A stretch of DNA of 64,000 nucleotides from Zhengitettix transpicula. Taxonomy: Eukaryota; Arthropoda; Insecta; Orthoptera; Tetrigidae. The notes below the pieces were generated by a model. The model saw only the letters and a program-made list of their open reading frames with translations. It did not search any database and was not told the origin of the DNA. Of this stretch, positions 19,801-32,640 are shown one piece after another (the stretch's first letter is position 1; each line of letters opens with the position of its first letter). The position numbers were made by a program, and so were the translations under genes. The stretch spans positions 23,224,001-23,288,000 of the forward strand of contig CM073596.1 of assembly GCA_037074705.1 (NCBI GenBank), read 5' to 3'.

Positions 19801-21841
19801 TATTTAAATATTCAATGCCATAGATTACGTTTTAATATTTTATTTAATCCTAACAAATATTGTAATAATAGTACTTCTATCAACTCTTTTCCTTTTTGAA
19901 AATGAGGTCAGTTCCGACTTTTGTATCAAACTATATGTATAAGGAATTACTCGGTAATTTTACTGTGGAGTTAAACCATTCTTCATATTTCTCATTTAAT
20001 TTCACTTTTTTCATCCTCCCTTCTAATGGTACATGTCGAGTCCTCATTATTCAAGGGATTTCAATAAATTCATCGTATTTTTTGTCTTTAAAAACATCAT
20101 GTAGCAAGCAGAAACTTTTTTCATGATTGTACCGGTATAATTAGCTGCATTCCTCCGACGAATTTATCATAATATGGAACTATTTTAATTTACTCTTCTA
20201 AGAACGCCTCTATTTGTTAAACTGCATGGTTCACATTATCTTCATGCATTAAGTCAAAAATAAATTTCATCTAAAAATACTCATACAAAACTATTTCATA
20301 GTAAATCCTAGCTAAAAATTAATTCTGTTTCGGTCTTCAAAAATACATAATACGTTGATAAATTACGGCCTTATGTCGTGGAAATCAAATAATTAGAATC
20401 TTATTTATTTACAGGGAGCCACACTATCACCAAGTGTTGGTTAATTCATCCCTCGGAAAGGACGTCAGCGTCCATCGGTAACTATGGTAGAATTTGCCTA
20501 TTCCCTCGCTACGTGTCCACGCCCACGGCTCATCTCTGTCACAAAGGCACAATGAAGGTGATTACGAGCTTTCAATCGCATTCCCCGCCGAAACTAATTA
20601 GCGAAATCACTCAGATGAATACGATGATGGATTCCCATTGACGCTCTGAATTGAAACACTTGAATTTACTTTGTTTGCTGAAATCAATCCGCAGTGTTTG
20701 AAGCATTATAAGTGCTGCAACTATATTATGTAGATTAACACTTGTGTTATTCATGCGATCATCGCAAGCGTGCGCGGTGTAGTAACAAACTTTTTTTATG
20801 TACGAAGAATGTAACTCGTAGCTTCATTAATTACTAATGTTGAACAACATTTGCTCCCAACAAAGCGAGTTTGCGAAAGAACAAAATGCTGAGTTAAACC
20901 TCGTTTCGTTGCACCTGCTAATTTACGGTGGAGGGGAAAAATGGCAACGTCGAAACGAGGCGAGCAGTGATTATAAATGGAGAGAAGACGCAAGATTTTA
21001 AACTTTCGTCAGTCTTAAATATTTCACCATTTCTTCTGATCAATTAGCGAAGAAATTTTATTTCGCTCTGTCTGATTTAGAATAATGTGATAATTCTAAA
21101 TTTAAATTTCTGTTCCTATTTTAAAATCAGATTTGTTCTCCGTGTGAGCACGTAAGCAGAACACAAATTACTAAGGCTGTATTCCGTAGACTAATATGAG
21201 TTTAAGTTGTAATGTAAAACATTTAAAATAAAATTTTAATAATTTCAACTTTTTTAAATCCAAGTGGGCACGGTTAACTTAAGGATCTCTGTGAAGTTCA
21301 ATAATTGAATAAAGAGGTTAAATTGTGTTTTTATTTCTCAATGGTAAAGGAGAAAGTGAGACTGGATTGGGACATCCACGAAGGAATTAAACGAGGGAAT
21401 GCGGCATCTACGAAGACAGAGAACAGCATAATTATTATATAGAAGTATAAATATCATAGTAGGCACTAAAGTTGAGATAAATCGGCTGACTGGATTGATA
21501 CTTGAAGGTTCAGATCTGAGGACACATCGCGATGAATTCAGCTTAACGATCGACATTGTTCGAGTGTTTTTAAACCATTAAAAGCATGGGGGCTGCATAA
21601 CATAGATTTACGATTTTGCATTTAATTTACGCTTAAAAAACCATTTAATGCTCGTTTAACCAATGTATGCATTTAATTCATTAGTAAAATAGTCAATAAA
21701 AACCAATAACCCTAATAATGTACAGTAAAAAATTGTTCCCGTAATACACAGACATATGAAAAAAAAATTAAATAAAAAGTTGATATTCATCTATTATTTA
21801 AGTATAACAAAATAAATATTAACAAATAAGTCAGATAAAAG

Positions 21842-21878
<37 letters not shown>

Positions 21879-24734
21879 ATGGGATCAATAATTACTGTTC
21901 GAGTGAAAGCATGCATGCAAAGTATATATATTTAATATAATACAAAAAATAATAATTTAACTTCAATTGTATCAAGAATAAATTTTTATATTCTATAGAC
22001 TTATTAATTAGGCTTCTGATTTTTCTCATTAATTAATATGTTTCATCTGATGAAGTTATATATATATAATATTAAATAAATTATAAAAATATTAATTACA
22101 CATTCATGGACTCAACATTTTCTACTGAACGAAAAGTGTTACTCGTAAGTAACCTGTGACCATGAGACGCAACACAAGCCAGTATTGAATTGTGATGACG
22201 TCTATTTATTGTAATTCTGTTATTTCTTCCTACTACATTAGATAGAGTTTCAACCCACAATTTCATAGGTCATCGTTTAATATCATATTAGATGTTAAAG
22301 GAAGGGAAAGAGATGAAGATAATTCCGGAACCTGATGCTGCTGTGGTATCGATGTTGCCACAATGCCCTCAGCCGTATTCCCTAGAGATCGCCGCATACC
22401 AGCTACTTGACAGCTGTTAACGTCGATTCACCGATTGACCTCCACAATCTCGTCCAATCGAATCGGCAGTAAGCTATTTACGGTGGCTCCCTTCGCTCCC
22501 TCGGTCTCATAACTCCACTCACTTAAAGACTCAGAACTCCGTGTGTCAGAAACAAAAATGTGCAGTGATTCTGCACACCTGACAAGGTGTCCTGGAAGGG
22601 GAAACCACTTTTTTTTATATATATAGAGAAGTACTTCTTAATGCTTATAGGTCTAACAGTCTTGTTTTTCGATGCATGTCTTTATCAGATCAACACAAGC
22701 AATTACCTCAGTCAGCACTCATGGGAATAATCTATATGCTCTTTTATCCCCACGTCCATAAAATCATGGTTCCATTAAAGAAATTAGATTCTCTGGGACT
22801 AAGTATGTTTCACAGAACTTCAGTCAGAAAGCGACATATTTATTACTGAGTTTAAAACCAATCTAACGACCAGAAAATATATATACAACTTACTTTCTCA
22901 GATTCATAACCAATTATGTTTATATTTTAATTTGACAAGAAACAAACAAAAAATAACCAAACCAATGTACAAGACAATGAAATTTCCTATTTTTCATCGC
23001 TTTTAGGCACGTTTAATTAATAATTAAATTATTTTTGTCATTTATAAATCGTACTCTTTCATCATATTTCATGTATGAAATTTAATGGTGCTAGTTTATG
23101 GAGTCAAACTATACGGGAATAAAACGCGAATTTGTTCCCCTAATAAGAGATGTAGTAGGGTGGTCTTATTGAACCCAAAAAATCACATTGTAACTGTAAA
23201 AAGTTTATCTTTGAAAATATTATTTTACTCAGTAGAGAATGTTTTCTTAACCTGATGGTGCAATATTTTAAATCTGTTTGTTTTTTCTCTCAAGGCGTAC
23301 ACGGGAAAGTCTTTAGCGTTCACGATTAGTAGTTTACATAAATCTACTGTTGTGAATGTGAACGTGCGCAATCTAGTATGGCGACATACGGACAGAAGCA
23401 AATAATCATCATATCAAACTGTAACAGTTAATACATATGACATAGTGCAATTAGATCTGACTATTGAATCGGGTTAAGTTTTACTTTGATAGTTCTCCAA
23501 CACTATTACATGTAACTGGAGTTGTATCTTACGGGTGACATTTAAAGTAATGGATCAGAAGAGACTATAGGGATGAAGATTTGAGTTTACATAGGCTAGG
23601 AAAGAATTAAAGTGGTATAAAACCAATAAACACTCTGGGAGGCGACATTTCTATTGATGGGATAAAGAAATATCTAAATTTTCATATGTAAATAAATATT
23701 GATAGAATTTTAACGTAAATTTCTAGGAGTGGTTTCACTATTAAACGAGTTAATTGAGCTAATTTTTAAAGTTTCGAAAGAGAATCAATCGAGGAAGCTA
23801 AATATTGGGAATGGGGTGCATGAGGAAGCAATTAGAACTTTAACTAACTGATTTTGGCCATCGCGATAATGAACTGGTACACATAGTCGTGATGAAACAG
23901 AACTTTCTTTTTCGCCAAACAAAACTTCCTTTTTGAAGATAATCGATGAAAATTATTCCATGCGCATCCCAAAAAACCTGACGACATGACCTTCGCCTTC
24001 TTTGGAGCCGATTTTCACTTTTCAGTTCATTGTTTTGACTGTGAAGTTTTGATCCATGGTTATGATTAGACAAAAAACTCGGCTTCATTAATGTGAAACA
24101 TCGCTAAAATCTAGATTGAAACATCCTCATGACGCTTTAAGCAAACGTTGCACCCATTTTTACACACAGAATTCTCATGTACAAATTTTCAGTCAATATG
24201 TGATGTACAGTACATAACGATAACCAATTTTTTCCATGTTTACAAATTCACTCAAGCCTGTCAAAAACAATGTAGCGTCTTCAAACTTAAACTTTATAAG
24301 TTTGGTAGTTTACACCGCTTTTCTTTAATCTCAACATATTCAGTTTGACGTTATATTGACCATTTTAGTTTTCCAAACAACCCGGCATCCATACGTCAGG
24401 TCGGGATCTTCTGGGAGTACCCTCGCATTTTTTAGTGTAAGACGCACGCTATGCCTTAACGTTTGATGGAATGCCAGGTCAAGGTCTAGGCGAATGTAGT
24501 GTAGCTACGCCCTTGGCGATCCATCCTAATCCCGCATAAGGTCACCTCACAATTACTGACCAGTCAAAGTCAATACATACTCAGACGTTATGTTTTATTA
24601 GACGTAAATCAAATACAAATTTCATTTGGAAAGTTCCGCAATGACGCAAAAAATGTTCATGAAGGAAAAACAAGTCTGCTTTTTAGTTCACTAAATAAAG
24701 AATTTAAAGTAATGAAACTTGTAATTAATAATGA
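19801..24734. other. Unique sequence, no gene; candidate conserved stretches
   Basis: AT-rich overall. At 20410-20650 GC rises and CTAATTAG, a palindromic homeodomain-type site, lies at 20594-20601. At 22310-22600 and 24365-24560 there are further GC-rich stretches without ORFs of note. A (TA)n tract lies at 21847-21876. ORFs here are 60-82 codons, mostly with non-ATG starts. No RNA gene or repeat copy recognised. Confidence 0.35.
21847..21876. repeat. (TA)n microsatellite
   Basis: A pure dinucleotide tract of about 30 bp. Confidence 0.9.
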
Positions 24735-24978
24735 TAAATACAGAGTAAGTATTAACATAAATAACAAATATCATTTCAGGGATCCTTGTCCTTTTCTTCA
24801 GGTGCATTTGAATTTATCAACTGATGAGTGCAGTTGTGTCGCTCTAGTCTCTTAGTACCTGAAGAAAGGGACAATGATCACAGAAACGCTGCGTGGTATT
24901 TATATTATCACTTATTTTGACTGTATTTGGCTGATTTTCTTATTATTAATTTTCAATCAGACGTAATTTTTTTCATTT
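24735..24978. mobile_element. Family F palindromic MITE, copy F4
   Basis: The left arm carries CAGGGATCCTTGTCCTTTTC, the right ACCTGAAGAAAGGGACAATG, then GCTGCGTGGTATTTATATTA and TTTTCAATCAGACGTAATTT. The right outer end is complete compared with F1 and F3, the left arm more eroded. The loop CAACTGATGAGTGCAGTTGT and following GTCGCTCTAG match the F1 loop closely. Confidence 0.7.
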
Positions 24979-27063
24979 GAAACTTGTAATTATTTATGGA
25001 ATATACTTATGACGATTATTCTTAAATATTTGCACACTCATTTCTGTAAAACCTTTTTTTATCTGGGGAACAATTACCTACTTTAGTCTTTATCCAACAG
25101 AATGAAGAGTGACAATGTATTGAAATTTTTTTAAAAATATTTATAGTAATACAAAGTTACTAATGAATTATTTACAAATAATACGTCCAACCCATACTGA
25201 CGAATAAAACAATTCAAATTCCCGTGCCCTTAATTACCACGAATAGTTTTCAGTTACCGTTCGAAATTTTGAACCTATATTCTTCTTTTTGCACTTATCC
25301 TACCCGATGTTTCGTTCATCGATCAATTAGCTCGATTCTCGCTCTTGTTGATTGAATTATTCACCTGTATATCAATAAACGTTCTTTAGCCAATCTTCTG
25401 TTTGCCAAAAGTCATTTTCGTGGCTTTGCTTAACTTACTGTTGTCAATATCAGACAAACACTCAACATGTAAAAATATTTCACAATAAATATGTAACATT
25501 CAGAGTTTGTGTTAAGACTATCGAATAATTTCCTTGGCTGTCGTAAAAGGACTTTAAATCATTTTAGAATTAGTTTAGTTGTTGTACTGTCTTTACGCAA
25601 ACTGAATGAAAACTACAATTATCCGACGCTTGAAATACATAATACAGATAATCCAGGGGTTAAGAGTTTGAATCGCTCATAGGAAAAACTTCGTTTATTC
25701 GAAATGACAACTGAGTTGCGAAATAGCCTAATTTAAATTATTGTTTTTATTAAATTTTATCTTCGCGAATAAATATTCCGGTAAGTCAACGTATTTCACG
25801 AAGTACTGTGACTGTTACGACTCACTGGTTTGTGTTATTTTTAGTGTGCTTCCTCTCATTATACTCGCTGCTCCTACATACTCAGCCTGATTATTTAACA
25901 GAATACTCGAAAGTATTACACTCTCGTGTACTTTTATTCAATTCATATGTAATTTATTAGCAAGGCCGGACAAGTATTTAACCACTTACCTGTATTCTCA
26001 ATCAAGTATTATTAATCAACTCATTAGAGTCTAGCCACTGCTATTTTTATTACATTTTCTTTCAAGTTGAAGGTACATTTCAAAAACGAGTAAGAATGTA
26101 TAAAATATATTTTTTACCAGGGTATATCATTACGTTTGCAAGTCACGTGTGATTCTTGAGATTTACTTTCTTCACCCACACGAGACTACAGGTTGGAAAA
26201 GGGTTAATAGCGTAAAGAAAGTCACTTACTTCTGAAGGGAAGCGCTCGAGAACGGCTATTACGATTTACACGAAGTTGCTCCCAACTTAGAAAAGCAGTA
26301 ACTTGGGGGAATTTGCGCGTTGTTACGGTTTCCCAGAGAATTGTTTTGTCGTTGAAACTCGCACCTGAATGCAGTTTTGCCTTCGCTTCTTGGTCGCGCC
26401 GGGCCCGTTAACACGCTTAAGGGGAAAACTTTTTCCGCGGAATTCTCTAGTAATTGCACAGTTGTCCTAGCACTTCCCTACGCGAGCAATAAGCAGTTTA
26501 TCTGCGATAATGGCGCAGTTTGCGGTTGCTAGTCTATTAATTACACGTGTCCTTAGCCACTCCGTTCGCTGTTGAAACCAGGAAGCACACTTTGTTGTGA
26601 TGCTTTGTTAATAGTTACACAAGAGGTGGAACTTAGAACTGTCGAAAATCGTGGCATCGTGAAGTACCGTATTTCGTGAGAAATTACTGGTCACGTAACT
26701 AAAAGGAAGCTTATCTCGATTCTGAAAATAGACTGTAAGTACTTCAGGGACAATTTTACTTAGGTTCAAGAGAGTAACTATCACCAAGGCTTTCAATTAT
26801 TCTATCAGAACACTTCGTAATACGAAAGTTAAAAGCCAGATAGAATAAACTTTATTTAATAACGAAATTAATCAATGTCATGCGAATGAACATATGTATA
26901 ACGAACTAATTAAGCATTTCATTGAGTTTAATTTAATGATTTGTGGTTAGTTTAATGAAAAATTTGTTTTTGACCAAGAATCATTGAAATAACCTAATTG
27001 AAATCGTATAGAATTAAATTACCAAAAATATATTTTAAAACAATTACAACCCGAATTTTCGAG
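24979..27063. other. Unique sequence; GC-rich stretch at 26230-26600
   Basis: No gene seen. The stretch at 26230-26600 is CpG-rich with a 66-codon reverse frame of no recognisable type and could be a conserved element or promoter. The remainder is AT-rich. Confidence 0.3.
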
Positions 27064-27134
27064 CATCACTTATTTTGTCTGTATTTGGCTATCTTTCTTA
27101 TTATTAATTTTCCAAACAGACGTAACTTTTCCAT
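27064..27134 (+). mobile_element. Family F MITE fragment, F5 (right end only)
   Basis: ATCACTTATTTTGTCTGTAT, then TTGGCTATCTTTCTTATTAT and CAAACAGACGTAACTTTTCC, match the right terminal part of F4 and F1. No palindrome core is present. Confidence 0.6.
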
Positions 27135-28489
27135 GTTAAACCTAAATCCACTGAAAACGATCAAATGATTCCAGTTAATGCATACAGATTACAACCAATT
27201 AAAGAATCTGGCTATTTTAGTTTTCTTTGTATTGAAGATTATATTCTCTTTCAGAGTTGTGCCAAAGATATTGAGCGATCTTTCGTCGGCGAACGTACCG
27301 GAAGCCCCCGCCTCATGCAAACCGTAGAACGGCAAAATTTTGTCTTTTGCTGCTGCCCGTAGGCGTCGCAGAAGTAAAAACCTGATACAAAAAACAAAGA
27401 AAACCCAGAGTAACAAAAGTATTCAGATTCTGAAAGATGAGGGAGCTGATTCACCCTACGGGATGAAAATGTAAGAGCCCGCGTCAGAAAGACTACTGAG
27501 ACAATTGCATTCTTGAACCGAGGGGTTCGAAAAGACGAGTAGACTATACAAAAAAATCTGACTTATTTTATGTTCGTCATATTAATCTAAAATATCGAAC
27601 CATACAAAAAGCAGCAATCCTAATGTTTTCACTGAAGAATTTGGTAAAATACGTTTATTTCGTGAGAAACAATATACTAATATACCGACATATACTTATC
27701 ATCCGATTAATTTATTCCTACAATCAGAGGTGCTTTAAAATTACATTATTTCGATTACCATTCATCATTATTTCGGATAGTTTAATAACAGATATTTCCT
27801 TCAAATTTTATAAAATCTCTGAAAATTTAGAACGTATCGAAATTTGAGGACATTGTCGGACAAATAAGTTTTCGAGCAAAAAATAAATATTATTCGTCTT
27901 CAGAAGAGTCTTATCACTTATTTTTACGTATATTTGCCTATTTTGGGTATACCCTTCCAAAATTAGCTGTCCGACTTCTCGAATCTGACTAATTAAAAAT
28001 GCAGACAGACTATAGTTGTGGTTTTAAAATATTAATCTCAGTTTAATAGCTCATTTAATCATAAAAAAATGGTTATTCACTTCAATATTTTTATAATTTT
28101 TTATGTATACATAAGTCGTTTTTGGTAGTGTGTGTTTCACTGATATATGAAAATTAACAAGGGTTCTTTTCTGATTCTGATTAGAGTAATCCATCTTAAC
28201 TTATCAATCATAATTTTTCACTAAGGCTTGCTGAAAAGTGCTGATGTACCTCTGCTGTTTGGCTACTCTTGGTTTCAGAAACGCAGTTGTTATTACAAAA
28301 AATAAGGATTGTGGGGAAAACGTCCAATGAATTTACTGTGAAGACAATATCTTAAATGAGAGGTGACCGTGTCGATGAGTGACACGACTAGTGTCTGGAT
28401 AGACTTCGAACGAAAGTTTGATTGAACGACCCACCGTACTTTCCTCGTACAGTTTCGTATTAAGCTGGAAGAGCTCGGAAGGCGCATCA

Positions 28490-28800
28490 CGTCCTTGTTT
28501 AGCTGCCAACTGTCCTCTTAGGTAACAGCGGGACAGCGCGTCGTCCGAGTCACGTTAAAATTTCGCCTCGGTGGCCAGCGGGCGTCAATCTTTTCTTCCG
28601 ACAGCAGCGACATCGTGGGGGCGGTCCCATTGACTGAGATGAGAGTCGCAGTATTGATCCCCGTCACTCAGACCGCCACGCACACACACGCATAATGCGA
28701 CTGACATAGTCTTTCTTCGTTCCTCCTCGCACCTCCAATCTCTCCACCCCCCCCCCCCCACCCGTCCCAATCTCTCGGTTTCGCCAACGCATTTCTGTCA
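28490..28800. promoter_or_regulatory. CpG-rich island, candidate promoter or conserved element
   Basis: About 300 bp of markedly raised GC with many CpG, a CA-rich run (CACGCACACACACGC) and a 13-base C run, in otherwise AT-rich DNA. There is no TATA box or ORF with homology. A promoter for an unseen gene is possible but unproven. Confidence 0.22.
28747..28759. repeat. Poly(C) run
   Basis: Thirteen consecutive C within a pyrimidine-rich strand; possible i-motif/G-quadruplex-prone tract and possible length error site. Confidence 0.8.
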
Positions 28801-31630
28801 GATTTTAACGAGTTACTGTAATGCTGTAATAATTTGATTAACTTGAATTTGAAGTTTTACAATTATATTGAATCTCAGACAATCTCTTAACACCTTCTAC
28901 CGTGTAAGGTTGTCAGATATCAGAATGTCTTTGTGATCATTATTAAGCACACAATTTTTGTCAACTGGTGGATATTTTATCAGACATTACATTATTTGTG
29001 AAAGAAGAAAGTATCGGAGCCAGAAAGATAGGAGTAAAAAATACCGTAAAAACCCTTCATTTAGGACCCATGCTTGACCCAAGCTTTTACAGCATTTCCA
29101 GCTGTAAAAAACGCTATCTTTCCTCTCTTTCGCAGACAAGGGAATGCCTCCAACAAATCCTCTATAAATTGATTCCACAACATCGTCAACCTAACAAGGA
29201 ATGTTTTGCGATTAACTGTCAGAATTTGTAAATTTAAGGAAGAAAGTGTAGATAAAGGGCAAAGAAGGGAAGAGAAGAATTTGTATAGAGATAAGTAAAC
29301 ATTTTCAATGTGCTGTCAATACTAGTTCTCTATTTATTTTGAAGTTTTGATTCTTCTTCTTTATGTATGACGCAAATAAAGCAGAGAATCGAGGTTGAAG
29401 TAGGTGCCACTTCTTCCTGAAAAACAGAGTTGTGTTGTATTGTTTCTATTTACTTATTAAAAAACCTTTATCCCAAGATTTTAGGTTGCGAGTTATGTGT
29501 ATTAAGTTTTTCGTGAATAAATATTGTTTCTCAAAGAATTACCATAAATACATGGTTTTGTTTATTAGCATTCATTTGTTGTTAGTAAGAAATGAAGAAT
29601 GAAAACAAATCATTACAATCTAAAATTACATATTTTTGTAAGAATTCTTTTTTATACGGTTAGCGGATCAATTTAAAAAATCTAAGAGAAAGCTATATAA
29701 TTACGTTGATTCATAAAAACCCGTTCATGAAATTAACGAATTCCTTGTTGCTTCGAAACTTTACGAATGTGTTCACGCGCGTCATATAAAATGACCAGAA
29801 TTTTAATTTTTATGAAGAAATGACCGTATAATATTTGAATAAGACAGGAAAATGATCTGGGTACTTCGGTGCAAGTGGGTATTCTGAAAATTTCTCATCC
29901 ATGGCTGCACTACTCGATTTATTTCTCTCATTTTTCGTACAAGTCATCAGTCATCTCGTGACTGAGCAATTCAAATTCCATCGAGGAATTATATTTAGAC
30001 AGTCGTTGGAATAAGTTGCAGTACGTATAATAAAAAAATAACAGAGTCTCATTCAAACTTTTTCGTGAAAGAAGTTTTAAAGCCGACCGAAATTCATTTC
30101 AGGGTCGTAAATTTGTAAGAAAACTCTTTCAATTTACATTTAATAAATGGGTGACAGAATTAAACTTAGCAGTGAATTCGTAAATCACATATCGAACGTC
30201 CGTACAGATCAAACAAATCTGAAATCATTTAATTACATATGAAAATGCTGACTGCGAATAAAAGACGCATTCGATGAACCGTTTCATTCGACAAATAATG
30301 AGTTTAGATTTTGACCTCCACCGAGGCCTTGGGTTTATAAGCACCGCCATTGCTCGCCAACGAACCTTAATAAAGTCAAGTCCTACGTAGTTGGGCGAAA
30401 TCTGCAGGCAGCAACGTTCCCTCGCTCTCTTATCTCCGTAGCCATAAGCCTCCACTATGAGAAACCTTTAGAATTCGCAAACTAATCCTGCAAAACGTTC
30501 AAGCGTCTCTATTAGCCTTTAATCAGATTAGACAGGAGTTAAGCAATAGAGAACCGGCGGAATCATATAAATAATTCACGGCGTCTGGAATTCATTTTCA
30601 ATGTTGGAATGCCTTCTGGACGTGATGTAAGAGGAAAAGTTGAATACATTAAATCATAAAAGAAGACAATCAGCCTATATTACGACCTCTTCATACATTT
30701 AAACTAAATTTGTGATATATATAAACTTACTAGTCTTCCTCAGAAATACTGGAGGGTTCCAGCCTCAATCGAAAAAACTTTAACATATTCTTGGAGGCTT
30801 CGACGGCATTACAAATTTTGTACTTGGAAGTTCTTAATCCTATTTTCGCTTGCGTGTAAATCCGTTGTCAATCGTAACTCTCAACTATCTGCAATGTGAA
30901 TTGGAATTCCTAAGATATTAAGAGTATCGAATAAAACCCTCAAACCACTTTCCATATATTCTCGAGGGAAATAAATAATCAGAGGTATGGAATTTGTCAC
31001 ACAAATTTTAACTATAATTAATAATCTAATACAACATTCTAAACATTCAGTATCATACATGATAATAAAAATTTAAATGTATTAATCATTGATAATTAAC
31101 TTAACAGCTCACGCCATCCATTCACAATGGTATATTAAAATAATGTCTTCTAGTAATAAGTAAAAAATAAGAAAAATATATTTTACTAACAATTAAAAAA
31201 GTTACCTATGATTAATACTTGGTGACTATCATACTGTTGGTTTCCCTTAATCCTTTTACTCGAGAATGGATGGGAGTAAGAAAAAATTTATTTTTTCACT
31301 TTTGAAATAATCTTAATGTTTCTTAATTCCTTAATATATTCTGTAAATTTAAGTTGTAAAATATAAGCAGGAGGTTATTTAATTACACTATATTTGTGGT
31401 GGTCATTTAGTACTTGTAATTTTAGATAGTTCGGTAAAAAATAGAGTTGCAACTTTTTCCTACTATCTTCCAAAAGGAAGCAGCCTTAAATATTGATATG
31501 AAATGTCTAAATACTTTTAAAATGTTTTAGAAAAAATATTTATTATTCGTATCATAATTGTCATAAGATTAACGACTATAAGATCGCTTAAACCATTTAT
31601 TCAGTGAGATCATTGCATATAAATATTACA

Positions 31631-31738
31631 CTGATAGAATGTAGTAATTAAATTACCAAGAATAATGTGAATTTATTTAAAGTTCTGATAGAATATAGTA
31701 ATTAAATTATGAAGAATAATGTGAATTTATTTAAAGTT
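31631..31738. repeat. Tandem duplication, 2 x 54 bp
   Basis: Two adjacent units starting CTGATAGAATRTAGTAATTA and ending GAATTTATTTAAAGTT differ at only a few positions, so this is a recent local duplication in AT-rich DNA. Confidence 0.85.
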
Positions 31739-32169
31739 ATTAATAACGAATCTACTGAAAACCAAAACATTGAAAGATTTGCCGCAGAATATATAACACT
31801 TATATTTCTTCCTCAACGATGATTACGTCACACAGTCCGCAATATTCGAATTTATATTAACTGTATAAATATAAGCAGAGAAGTGTTTATGAAATTCAAC
31901 CTTCGCATATGAAATAATGTTTACTGTCAGAATTAGTGTATCGGAGGTATGTTAACTGGAAATGTTAAGTGTTTACCGATTTTGAATTTCAAATACTGAA
32001 CCGCTTTAGGGTTGCACAAGGTGTCACATGACTGATTATATATTATTATTACATTATTTTTTGTAAATTTTTGTTTATGGTTAATCCATGTAACTGCAAC
32101 CATGATCTCTCGGAAAGCAATTTCCTATTTTGTCGATCCGTATTTTAAAACCAATCATTCTGAAGTGTA

Positions 32170-32640
32170 GTTTAGCATCCATCGTTTCACCGTGTCTGAC
32201 GGATCCCCTGCGTAAATATAAATTCTTCTCGTGCGCGCAATATGATGTTTCAGTACTGCGTCTTACTTTGATGGTCCATCAACTTTCGGCGGTCTGTGTG
32301 ACGTAACGGATGCGTAACCTTCGTTCGGGGGAGAAGAAATATAAACGTGTCTAGTTTGGGAATCCAAATGCGGATGACGGGTCAGGGGTGTCGGTAATTT
32401 AGGGTCTGGTATTTTTCTGAGCAAAGGCTGGCCTCCCGTAAACAACACAGGGAGGACCACGCCCTCGAGCTACGTGGCCAGTATCGATTGCAGCGTCGAC
32501 CGTGCGTCCGTATTTCGGCAAGGCGCTGGACGTGCTCAAGTCACGGACGGCCTCGCCAACCGTCCCGCGGACAGCACAGCTTCTTTAATTAAGCCGGTCG
32601 AGACTCACTAGCACGACAGCTGTCCTGTGCCTCTATTTTC
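32170..32640. promoter_or_regulatory. GC-rich unique stretch, candidate regulatory element
   Basis: CpG-rich sequence of about 470 bp, containing CCGTCCCGCGGACAG and TTTAATTAAGCC. There is no ORF with homology and no repeat similarity inside the window. Function is inference from composition. Confidence 0.2.
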
